DNA of 8,313 bases from Lachnospiraceae bacterium (GTDB lineage Bacteria > Bacillota > Clostridia > Lachnospirales > Lachnospiraceae): contig JAGCCY010000276.1 in the NCBI GenBank assembly GCA_017651385.1, forward strand, positions 1 to 8,313, read 5' to 3'. The notes under the pieces are model-generated. The model searched no databases, was not told the DNA's origin, and saw nothing but the letters and a program-made list of their open reading frames with translations. Made by a program: the position numbers and the translations under genes. How positions within the stretch are numbered: position 1 is the stretch's first letter; each line of letters begins with the position of its first letter. Below are positions 1 to 5,724 of the stretch, piece by piece.

Positions 1-351
1 CCATGTGGGAAGCGAAAGAACCCTGTCCTTATCGACCCATTCAAGTACACCTTCGTTACAGTCGGGGTTTAACTCGCCTATATATTCTGAGGCAGAGAAA
101 AGATACATATCCTCATCCTCCCAGGTGTCGGATATAAACTTTATGACCCCGTGGCAGTGATATTTGGTTACCGTTAGTCCGGTTTCTTCGTAAACCTCCC
201 TGAGCATGCATTCTTCGGGAGTCTCTCCGGGCTCGACCTTTCCGCCTACTCCTATCCATTTGCCTTCGTTTAGGTCATTTTCTTTTTTGACTCTGTGAAG
301 CATCAGATATTTATTGTTTTTACATATGTAACAAAGTGTCGAAGGTATCAT
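1..351 (-). CDS. Nudix hydrolase, 8-oxo-dGTP diphosphatase-like (3' end cut by window edge)
   Basis: The first 117 residues are visible and the frame is still open at base 1, so the C-terminus is missing. A perfect Nudix box (G-x5-E-x7-REV-x-EE-x-GL) runs from G37 to L59, with R51, E52, E55 and E56 supplying the expected metal-binding helix. The lead-in KWIGVGGKVEPGE and the late LPTW resemble clostridial proteins annotated as 8-oxo-dGTP diphosphatase, which cleave oxidised or non-canonical nucleoside triphosphates to the monophosphate in the cytosol. Substrate is inferred from general resemblance only, because Nudix specificity cannot be read from the box. The start is supported by GGAG six bases upstream of ATG and by an upstream promoter. 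It is transcribed divergently from the membrane-protein pair at 525. Confidence 0.9.
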   Translation of the reverse strand, partial: MIPSTLCYICKNNKYLMLHRVKKENDLNEGKWIGVGGKVEPGETPEECMLREVYEETGLTVTKYHCHGVIKFISDTWEDEDMYLFSASEYIGELNPDCNEGVLEWVDKDRVLSLPTW

Positions 352-380
352 GATCTTCTCCGTTTTATTTGGATAAGACC

Positions 381-409
381 ATTTTATCAGCAAGGCTTCG
401 CGCGGTCAA
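381..409 (-). promoter_or_regulatory. Sigma-A type promoter for the Nudix gene
   Basis: On the minus strand, TTGACC (404-409) is followed after exactly 17 bases by TAAAAT (381-386), with a TG one base before the -10 (extended -10). It lies about 30 bases upstream of the Nudix start codon, which fits a short untranslated leader carrying the GGAG site. Confidence 0.75.
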
Positions 410-435
410 AAATATATTTTTTATATAATTAAGAT

Positions 436-451
436 TATTATTGCAATAATA
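436..451. repeat. 16-bp perfect AT-rich palindrome in the divergent intergenic region
   Basis: TATTATTGCAATAATA reads the same on both strands. It overlaps the possible -35 element (TTGCAA, 441-446) of the plus-strand promoter, so it could be a repressor site. The surrounding DNA is very AT-rich, which makes chance palindromes more likely. Confidence 0.4.
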
Positions 452-476
452 TTTTAAATGCCTGTATTATTATAAT
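441..476 (+). promoter_or_regulatory. Possible promoter for the small membrane-protein pair
   Basis: TTGCAA at 441-446 is followed after 18 bases by TATTAT at 465-470. A perfect TATAAT lies at 471-476 but has no convincing -35 at normal spacing. Some promoter is expected here because the 525 gene has a divergent neighbour and no upstream gene on its strand. Which of the two -10 boxes is used cannot be decided by eye. Confidence 0.45.
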
Positions 477-524
477 ATGTGAAAGTTTGACGCTAAACAT
501 ACATTTTATGAGGAGGAAATAACT

Positions 525-938
525 ATGGCATGTTTTCTTGTACCCACGGCTGAAGCAGCTGTCGTAACCGTAGTTACCAAAATAGTGGAGAAAAAAGAGC
601 TTAAAAAGGTTCATGTTGACGGTTCCGTTGATGAAGTTGTCAAAGATGAGACCGAAAAGATCCCTTTTTCCAGAAAGCTTAAGTGGCTTACCAACCTTCA
701 GTGGGGTGGCAGTTTATTACTTGCATTCGAGCATGTATGGCACGGTGAGGTGGTTCCGTGGTTCCCGTTCTTATCTGCGATGTCGGATCCCGCCGACGCT
801 GCGGAGATGTTCCATGAAATGTCAACAGTCGGAGTTACAATGGCACTTCTTACCACGACCGTTTGGGCCGGTATGCTTGTTGTAGCCAACGTTATTGAGA
901 AAAGAAAGGTTTCCGATACAGAATCAGTAACCGAGTAA
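525..938 (+). CDS. Conserved-looking small membrane protein of unknown function, first of a pair
   Basis: A 137-residue protein that I cannot assign to a named family. The start is firm: AGGAGG at 511-516 lies eight bases before the ATG. It begins with a short hydrophobic segment (residues 1-20) and then a charged linker (22-55). A hydrophobic stretch at about 57-70 runs into AFEHVWHGE, rich in His and Trp (W60, H70, W72, H73, W79). After a polar loop with MFHEM (H97) comes a clear membrane helix at about 101-123 and a charged C-terminus. The basic KIPFSRKLK before the first helix suggests that side is cytoplasmic. It lies 15 bases upstream of a second small membrane protein, so the two probably act together. 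The clustered His, Met and Trp could bind metal or haem, but that is speculation. Confidence 0.85.
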   Translation: MACFLVPTAEAAVVTVVTKIVEKKELKKVHVDGSVDEVVKDETEKIPFSRKLKWLTNLQWGGSLLLAFEHVWHGEVVPWFPFLSAMSDPADAAEMFHEMSTVGVTMALLTTTVWAGMLVVANVIEKRKVSDTESVTE

Positions 939-953
939 ATAAGGGGGAGAATT

Positions 954-1271
954 ATGACTTTGCTTACAACTGTTTTTGCAGCTGTTATCTGTACCGCTAT
1001 CTGGTACAAAAACGCACCCGACAATAAGATGAACTTAGGTCTTCTCTGCTGGATGTTCTGGGGTGCTTCACTTATGTGGCTTGTTGATGCCATATTTGAG
1101 TATGCCGAACTTAAGGCCGAATACTTTACACCCGCACCTGCCGATATGCTAAACGACCTTTTCTTAGGTCTTTCTGTCATCGCGCTTGCAATGGTGATCT
1201 GGGTTGTTGTTCTTCTTATCAAGGATCCCAAAGGCATAATTAAAAAAGCTCTTACAAAGAAAAATAACTAA
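954..1271 (+). CDS. Small three-helix membrane protein of unknown function, second of a pair
   Basis: A 105-residue protein with a strong purine-rich ribosome site (GGGGGAG at 943-949) just before its ATG. Three hydrophobic segments are visible at about residues 1-17, 27-49 and 64-89. A segment rich in acidic and aromatic residues (FEYAELKAEYFTPAPAD) joins the second and third, and the C-terminal tail is basic (residues 90-105), expected to be cytoplasmic. The second helix holds several Met and Trp residues (CWMFWGASLMWLVD). I recognise no named domain. The gene is co-transcribed with the one at 525 and closed by a strong terminator ten bases after the stop, so the pair forms a complete two-gene unit. 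A link with the following lar genes is possible only through read-through. Confidence 0.85.
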   Translation: MTLLTTVFAAVICTAIWYKNAPDNKMNLGLLCWMFWGASLMWLVDAIFEYAELKAEYFTPAPADMLNDLFLGLSVIALAMVIWVVVLLIKDPKGIIKKALTKKNN

Positions 1272-1280
1272 ATATCAAAG

Positions 1281-1309
1281 GGGCTCCTGCATAACGGGAG
1301 CCCTTTTTT
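1281..1309 (+). terminator. Intrinsic terminator after the membrane-protein pair
   Basis: A 7-bp GC-rich stem, GGGCTCC (1281-1287) with GGAGCCC (1297-1303), has a 9-base loop and is followed by six T (1304-1309). The larE start codon follows only 15 bases after the T tract. Confidence 0.9.
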
Positions 1310-1324
1310 AAACGGGCAGATAAT

Positions 1325-2071
1325 ATGGATTTGTTTGAATACTTAAAAGAAAAGAAAGAGATAGCTCTGGCATTTTCCGGCGGAGTGGATTCGGCCTACC
1401 TTTTATATGCATGCCTTAAGTCCTGCAAAAGGGTTACCGCATATTATGTAAAGACCGCATTCCAGCCCGAATTTGAATTTGAAGATGCAAAACGTCTTGC
1501 AAAAGAACTTAATGCGGATATGAAGGTCATAACCCTGGATGTGCTCAAAGATGAAAAGGTGACCGAAAATCCTCCCGACAGATGCTATTATTGTAAAAAT
1601 AATATCTTTAACGCCATTCTTTTTAATGCACATGAAGACGGTTACACATATGTGGCCGACGGCACCAATGCTTCCGACGATGCATCGGACCGTCCCGGAA
1701 TGCGTGCACTTAAAGAACTTAAGGTGATCTCACCGTTAAGGGAATGCGGTCTTGATAAGACCACCATAAGACGTCTTTCAAAAGAAGCAGGTCTCTTTAC
1801 ACACGATAAGCCTGCATACGCATGCCTTGCCACAAGGATCAAAACAGGCGAGACTATCACCGAAGAAAAACTTAAAGCGACCGAATATGCCGAAAGTTTT
1901 CTTTTCGGCCTCGGTTTTAAAGATTTCAGGGTAAGACTCGATGCCGGAAGAGCGATCATCCAGGTGCACAAAGAACAGTTACCGCTTGTTATAGATAAAA
2001 GAGATGAGATAAATGAAGCTCTTAAGGATTATTATAAGAGTATAACCTTAGATCTGGAGGTAAGAAAATGA
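1325..2071 (+). CDS. larE: LarE, ATP-dependent sulfur transferase of nickel-pincer nucleotide synthesis
   Basis: A 248-residue cytosolic enzyme of usual LarE length. The ATP-pyrophosphatase loop SGGVDS is at residues 18-23. LarE adenylates each carboxylate of the LarB product (pyridinium-3,5-biscarboxylic acid mononucleotide) and replaces it with a thiocarboxylate. Three cysteines stand out: C87 and C90 in RCYYCK, and C167 in KPAYACLATR. C167 sits in the motif that carries the sacrificial cysteine (Cys176) of the Lactiplantibacillus plantarum enzyme. The C-x-x-C plus third Cys pattern is that of LarE forms using a [4Fe-4S] cluster. The start is the only one that keeps the PP-loop, yet no good Shine-Dalgarno sequence precedes it (only GGGCAG), and a terminator ends 15 bases upstream. 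Its stop overlaps the larB start (ATGA). Confidence 0.95.
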   Translation: MDLFEYLKEKKEIALAFSGGVDSAYLLYACLKSCKRVTAYYVKTAFQPEFEFEDAKRLAKELNADMKVITLDVLKDEKVTENPPDRCYYCKNNIFNAILFNAHEDGYTYVADGTNASDDASDRPGMRALKELKVISPLRECGLDKTTIRRLSKEAGLFTHDKPAYACLATRIKTGETITEEKLKATEYAESFLFGLGFKDFRVRLDAGRAIIQVHKEQLPLVIDKRDEINEALKDYYKSITLDLEVRK

Positions 2072-2832
2072 TCAATGAGACCAGACAGATTCTTGAAAAA
2101 CTTGAAAAAGGAATGATCAGTGTCGATGAGGCGCTTCTTAAGATAAAGACCGCTCCTTTCGACGATCTCGGGTTTGCCAAGATAGATCATCACAGAAAGA
2201 TCCGCCAGGGAGTTGCCGAGGTAATATACGGTGCAGGCAAGACCCCCGAGCAGATAAAAGGGATCATCAAAAATATGCTTGAGCGCGGTCAGGAAAATAT
2301 CCTTATCACACGCATGAAACCCGAAGCCGCAATCGAAGTAAAAAAAGAATATTCCCTTAACTACGATGAGCTTTCCCATGTAGGCATAATAGGAGACATT
2401 AAAGAACCCGACGGCATCGGAACGGTGGTGGTGGCAACAGGCGGCACAAGCGATATCCCCGTAGCCGAAGAAGCCGCTCTTACCGCAGAGGTCATGGGCA
2501 ATAAGGTAGTACGCCTTTATGATGTGGGTGTGGCCGGTCTTCACAGACTTCTTTCACACAAGGAAGAAATAATGTCCGCAAGCGTCATTGTCGCAATCGC
2601 GGGTATGGAGGGAGCTTTGGCAAGCGTTATAGGAGGTCTTGCCGACTGCCCCGTGATCGCGGTCCCCACAAGCGTGGGTTACGGTGCTTCTTTTAACGGA
2701 TTATCCGCTTTACTGTCAATGCTTAACTCCTGTGCCAGCGGAGTGTCCGTCGTAAATATTGATAACGGCTTCGGTGCGGGTTATCTTGCCAACATGATCA
2801 ACCACATGTCTCCCAAAAAGGAGGAACAATAA
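2068..2832 (+). CDS. larB: LarB, NaAD carboxylase/hydrolase of nickel-pincer nucleotide synthesis
   Basis: A 254-residue, full-length LarB. The family carboxylates C5 of the pyridinium ring of nicotinic acid adenine dinucleotide and releases AMP, giving the substrate of LarE. An N-terminal region (about 1-100) leads into a PurE-like (AIR carboxylase) domain at about 103-245. Landmarks are ATGGTSD (123-129), AGMEGALASVIGG (178-190), PTSVGYG (200-206) and NIDNGFGAGYLA (230-241). C222 in NSCASG matches the cysteine (Cys221 in the L. plantarum enzyme) known to form a covalent adduct with the pyridine ring. Translation is coupled: the ATG overlaps the larE stop by four bases, with GGAGG at 2056-2060 inside the larE end. 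Confidence 0.96.
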   Translation: MINETRQILEKLEKGMISVDEALLKIKTAPFDDLGFAKIDHHRKIRQGVAEVIYGAGKTPEQIKGIIKNMLERGQENILITRMKPEAAIEVKKEYSLNYDELSHVGIIGDIKEPDGIGTVVVATGGTSDIPVAEEAALTAEVMGNKVVRLYDVGVAGLHRLLSHKEEIMSASVIVAIAGMEGALASVIGGLADCPVIAVPTSVGYGASFNGLSALLSMLNSCASGVSVVNIDNGFGAGYLANMINHMSPKKEEQ

Positions 2833-4109
2833 TGAAAACACTTTATATCGAATGTAATATGGGCGCCGCAGGTGATATGCTTACCGCAGCACTTTTGGAA
2901 CTTACAAAAGACCCCGATGAATTTCTTAAAAAACTCAATGCTTTAAATATACCTAAGGTTACCGTTACCAAAGAAAAATCCGTAAAATGCGGTATTACCG
3001 GTACTCATGTAAGCGTAAAGGTCGACGGTATCGAAGAAGATGAGAACATGCATGATCATCACCATCATCACGATGACGATCATTACCATGACCACGAACA
3101 CCATCATGATCACGACCATGAACACGAGCACCATCACGATCATGACCATGAACACGAACATCATCACCATCACTCGAGTATGCACGATATCGAGCATATC
3201 GTTAAAGATCTTAATGTATCCGCTAAGGTTAAAAAAGATGTCCTCGCGGTGTATTCCCTGATCGCCGAAGCGGAAAGTCATGCTCATGATAGACCCGTTT
3301 CGGAGATACATTTCCACGAGGTGGGTACAATGGATGCGATCGCCGATGTAACGGCTGTCTGTCTTCTTATGGAAGAACTCGCACCCGAAAACGTTGTGGT
3401 ATCTCCCGTCCATGTAGGTTCGGGACAGGTTAAATGTGCGCACGGCATACTTCCCGTTCCCGCACCGGCTACCGCATATATATTAAAAGACTGCCCGATC
3501 TACGGAGGTGCTGTAAGAGGAGAACTTTGTACACCGACCGGCGCCGCTTTGCTTAAACATTTTGCGACCGGATTCGGAAATATGCCCGTTATGAAGGTAT
3601 CGGGTGTCGGTTACGGAATGGGTAAAAAAGATTTCGAAACTGCCAACTGTGTGCGTGTAATGCTGGGGGAAACAGACAGTGGATCCGATACCGTAACGGA
3701 GCTTTCCTGCAACATGGATGATATGACTGCGGAAGATCTGGGTTTTGCTACGGTAAAACTTTTTGAAGAAGGCGCTCTTGAAGTATTCACAGTCCCTGCA
3801 GGCATGAAGAAAAACCGCCCGGGAACACTCCTCACGGTTCTATGCAAAAATGCGGATACGGACAGGATCGTAAGGGCGATATTTAAGTACACATCAACGA
3901 TCGGCATCCGAAAACACGTCGTTGAACGCTATACTCTTGAAAGAAAAACAGAAGATGTCGAAACTCCTTACGGAAACGTAAAAAAGAAAATATCGTCAGG
4001 CTACGGCGTAACACGCGAAAAATTTGAATATGACGACCTTGCAAAGATAGCATCGGAAAAGAACATATCCGTCGCTGAGGTAAGGAAAGTCATAGATGAG
4101 AACAGATAA
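2832..4109 (+). CDS. larC: LarC, CTP-dependent nickel-inserting cyclometallase
   Basis: A 425-residue single-frame LarC that inserts nickel into the dithiolated pyridinium mononucleotide, using CTP, to finish the NPN cofactor. The N-terminal part opens with ECNMGAAGDMLTAALLEL and includes HDRPVSEIHFHEVGTMDAIAD and RGELCTPTGAALLKHF. The C-terminal part (from about 285, with SCNMDDMTAEDLGFA and GMKKNRPGTLL) matches what is a separate frame in L. plantarum, where a programmed frameshift joins larC1 and larC2; no frameshift is needed here. Residues 74-118 form a linker with 27 His plus many Asp and Glu, probably a nickel-holding segment. The start overlaps the larB stop (TAATG), with AAGGAGG at 2818-2824, seven bases away. 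Confidence 0.96.
   Translation: MKTLYIECNMGAAGDMLTAALLELTKDPDEFLKKLNALNIPKVTVTKEKSVKCGITGTHVSVKVDGIEEDENMHDHHHHHDDDHYHDHEHHHDHDHEHEHHHDHDHEHEHHHHHSSMHDIEHIVKDLNVSAKVKKDVLAVYSLIAEAESHAHDRPVSEIHFHEVGTMDAIADVTAVCLLMEELAPENVVVSPVHVGSGQVKCAHGILPVPAPATAYILKDCPIYGGAVRGELCTPTGAALLKHFATGFGNMPVMKVSGVGYGMGKKDFETANCVRVMLGETDSGSDTVTELSCNMDDMTAEDLGFATVKLFEEGALEVFTVPAGMKKNRPGTLLTVLCKNADTDRIVRAIFKYTSTIGIRKHVVERYTLERKTEDVETPYGNVKKKISSGYGVTREKFEYDDLAKIASEKNISVAEVRKVIDENR
3099..3158 (+). repeat. Two 30-bp tandem repeats inside larC encoding the His-rich linker
   Basis: Two direct copies (3099-3128 and 3129-3158) differ at three third-codon positions and encode the identical decapeptide HHHDHDHEHE twice. The differences are all synonymous, which points to retention of the peptide. 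Repeats of this kind can expand or contract by slippage in multiples of three bases. Confidence 0.85.
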
Positions 4110-4137
4110 CAATACCGTCGCTTCGGTTTAATGAATT

Positions 4138-4143
4138 CGGAGG
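4138..4143 (+). promoter_or_regulatory. Ribosome binding site that sets the flavin reductase start
   Basis: CGGAGG lies eight bases before the ATG at 4152 but downstream of the in-frame ATG at 4131. The upstream ATG has no purine-rich site before it, so the shorter start is preferred. Confidence 0.85.
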
Positions 4144-4151
4144 TTTATCTT

Positions 4152-4715
4152 ATGGCAAGGCAAAACTGGAAACCGGGAAATATGCTCTATCCGCTCCCCG
4201 CTGTAATGGTGAGTACGCAAAGGCCCAATGAAAAGCCCAATATCATAACCGTTGCCTGGGCAGGCACGATATGTTCCGATCCCGCAATGGTATCCATATC
4301 GGTGCGCAAAGAACGATATTCACATGCCATTCTTACGGAAACACGTGAGTTTGTGATCAATCTTGTGACAAAGGACCTTACGTTCGCAACCGACTACTGC
4401 GGTGTCAGATCGGGAAAAGATATAGACAAGTTTAAAGAGTGCAAACTTACTCCCTGCCCTTCAAGCAGGATATCCGCACCGGGGATCGCCGAAAGTCCCG
4501 TATGCATAGAATGTAAGGTAAAAGACATCCTTGAACTGGGCTCACATGATATGTTCATAGCAGAAGTCGTGAATATTTCGGTCGATGAGAAATATATGGA
4601 CCAAAAGGGAAAGTTCGATCTTAACAGCACGGATCTTGTCACTTACTCACACGGCGAATATTTCACGCTCGGTGAATATATAGGGAAGTTCGGATACTCG
4701 GTAAAGAAAAAATAA
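4152..4715 (+). CDS. Flavin reductase-like protein (flavoredoxin type, FMN-binding split barrel)
   Basis: A 187-residue protein with the flavin reductase-like fold. Recognisable elements are PLPAVMVST near residues 14-22, NIITVAWAGTICSDPAMVSI (30-49) followed by VRKERYSHAI, which form the FMN-binding core, EFVINLV (66-72), and HDMFIAEVV (132-140). Members bind FMN and either reduce free flavin with NAD(P)H or act as electron carriers such as flavoredoxin; the exact role here is unknown. Six cysteines are present (41, 83, 97, 102, 118, 121), including a C-x-x-C at 118-121. A start at 4131 is possible but would lack a ribosome site. The gene begins 42 bases after larC with no terminator between, so it is probably the last gene of the lar transcript, though a role in cofactor synthesis is not established. 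Confidence 0.9.
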   Translation: MARQNWKPGNMLYPLPAVMVSTQRPNEKPNIITVAWAGTICSDPAMVSISVRKERYSHAILTETREFVINLVTKDLTFATDYCGVRSGKDIDKFKECKLTPCPSSRISAPGIAESPVCIECKVKDILELGSHDMFIAEVVNISVDEKYMDQKGKFDLNSTDLVTYSHGEYFTLGEYIGKFGYSVKKK

Positions 4716-4722
4716 AGATCAT

Positions 4723-4751
4723 AAAAGGCGGACCGTACGGCCCGCCTTTTT
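4723..4751. terminator. Probable bidirectional terminator between convergent genes
   Basis: GGCGG (4727-4731) pairs with CCGCC (4742-4746). The flanking AAAA and TTTTT extend the stem, and an inner CCG/CGG can also pair. The plus strand ends in five T and then a T-rich stretch, and the minus strand ends in four T. It sits between the convergent flavin reductase and DUF3021 genes and can serve both. Confidence 0.8.
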
Positions 4752-4762
4752 CATTTCTTTTA

Positions 4763-5230
4763 TTAAGTATTCTGTTCCTTATCAGGTCTCGCCTTGAAAA
4801 GCTCAAGCTCCTTGTTGAGTTCTTTGTCGTCTATCTTACGCTTGGTGTAATAGATCAGAAAAACGCATAAATACAATATTATTACATAGACCGCAAAACC
4901 CGCTGTCCAGCCGGGCTTTTTTTCAAACCAGCCAAATACGAATGAAAGAACCGTATAAACCACAGTACACACAACGATCCCGATCGTTTCTTTGACCCCC
5001 AGCTTCTCTGCCTCGTCAAAATTATTAAAAAGAAAGACCTGAACATAGCCTATGATATAGCATAAAAGGATCATCTCGGCCATATGAAGGATATCGGCTG
5101 TATATATATGATTTACAAGTTTATGTATGCAGTAAAAAAACAATATCGCAAAGAAGTAAAGGCACGCTTTAAATTCTATGCCTATTTCTCTTGTCAGATA
5201 TTTCTCCCAAAGTGACACTTTCTTATTCAC
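4763..5230 (-). CDS. DUF3021 family membrane protein, partner of the LytTR regulator
   Basis: A 155-residue integral membrane protein with four hydrophobic segments at about residues 20-38, 47-68, 81-102 and 108-128 and a charged C-terminal tail (129-155), expected to be cytoplasmic. Size, topology and position next to a LytTR gene fit DUF3021. In Firmicutes such pairs resemble LytTR regulatory systems, where the membrane protein holds back the DNA-binding partner; this is known for related pairs, and inferred here. The start codon is GTG, supported by AAGGAGG eight bases upstream within the end of the LytTR gene. The two genes overlap by eight bases, so translation is probably coupled. It ends shortly before the shared terminator. 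Confidence 0.87.
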   Translation of the reverse strand: MNKKVSLWEKYLTREIGIEFKACLYFFAILFFYCIHKLVNHIYTADILHMAEMILLCYIIGYVQVFLFNNFDEAEKLGVKETIGIVVCTVVYTVLSFVFGWFEKKPGWTAGFAVYVIILYLCVFLIYYTKRKIDDKELNKELELFKARPDKEQNT

Positions 5231-5675
5231 GGCCTCTTCCTCCTTTCTTAAGTATGCTTCTTAGATCTGCAGCATAAGTTCTTGATATGATGATATGCTC
5301 GCCGCCCTGCATCGTGGCATCTATGCGGTTTGACGGAAGGCTTTTAAGCTTTTCGATCTTGTCGATATTTAAGATCATAGACTTTGAGCATCTTAAAAAA
5401 CTTATATCTTCAAGAATTTCCGTGAGGGTCGCAAGCGAGTAATTAAGCCTTACGACACGGTCTTTTGTGTAAGCAAAGGTTTTGTCGTCGACCGATTCTA
5501 TATAAAGAATGTCCGCGGTCTTGATCCTTACGGTCTCATCTTCACTTTTACCGTTAAGGACCATCTCATGGCCCTTTAAAAACCCTATTATTTTTTCAAC
5601 TTCGGGCGTGAGCTCATCGTAGGTAAGAGTTACCTCAGGCTCGATGCCTTCAACCTGTTTAATGTTTATTTTCAT
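5223..5675 (-). CDS. LytTR-domain DNA-binding transcriptional regulator
   Basis: A 150-residue protein with no receiver domain. Residues 1-45 are a family-specific leader (the MKINI opening, then TPEVEKIIGFL). A LytTR domain follows at about 48-145, shown by ADILYIESVDDKTFAYT (54-70), FLRCSKSMILNIDKIEKL (93-110) and GGEHIIISRTYAADLRSIL (124-142). LytTR domains bind direct-repeat promoter sites through a beta-rich fold and often regulate their own operon, bacteriocins or transporters. It overlaps the DUF3021 gene downstream by eight bases, giving the standard regulator-membrane partner pair. No convincing Shine-Dalgarno sequence precedes its ATG, although the N-terminus fits the family. The preceding gene ends 29 bases upstream. 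The regulated genes are unknown. Confidence 0.9.
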   Translation of the reverse strand: MKINIKQVEGIEPEVTLTYDELTPEVEKIIGFLKGHEMVLNGKSEDETVRIKTADILYIESVDDKTFAYTKDRVVRLNYSLATLTEILEDISFLRCSKSMILNIDKIEKLKSLPSNRIDATMQGGEHIIISRTYAADLRSILKKGGRGRE

Positions 5676-5696
5676 AAAAGATACCGGGTGATCAGT

Positions 5697-5724
5697 TTTT
5701 TAATTCAGGCTTTGAATCTGCCAA
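5697..5724 (-). promoter_or_regulatory. Weak candidate promoter for the LytTR-DUF3021 pair
   Basis: On the minus strand TTGGCA (5719-5724) is followed after 16 bases by TAAAAA (5697-5702), overlapping the end of the DUF697 gene. The -35 matches five of six consensus bases and the -10 only four. It would give the regulator its own transcript in addition to read-through from upstream. Confidence 0.3.

Noticed and set aside
698..1237. 179-codon open frame on the minus strand across the two membrane-protein genes
   Set aside because: It lies opposite two plus-strand genes that both have strong ribosome sites and sensible membrane topology, and it has no ribosome site or recognisable domain of its own.
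1272..1324. Possible nickel/cobalt (czcD-type) riboswitch before larE
   Set aside because: Only a simple terminator hairpin is present, with no multi-helix leader and no space for one before the larE start.
3051..3185. Short direct repeats resembling a small repeat array
   Set aside because: The units are adjacent without spacers, stay in the larC frame and encode the His-rich linker, so this is coding repeat and not a CRISPR array.
3040..3261. Plus-strand open frame rich in Ile, Met and Thr inside larC
   Set aside because: It is the His-rich repeat read in another frame, low-complexity and without any coding support.
2943..3443. Open frame on the minus strand opposite larC, rich in Met and Val
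   Set aside because: It is the antisense shadow of the His codons (CAT/CAC reads as ATG/GTG). The larC frame is fully explained by its family and the shadow has no ribosome site or homology.
4131..4151. Upstream in-frame ATG adding seven residues to the flavin reductase
   Set aside because: The ribosome site (4138-4143) lies after this ATG and is correctly spaced for the ATG at 4152.
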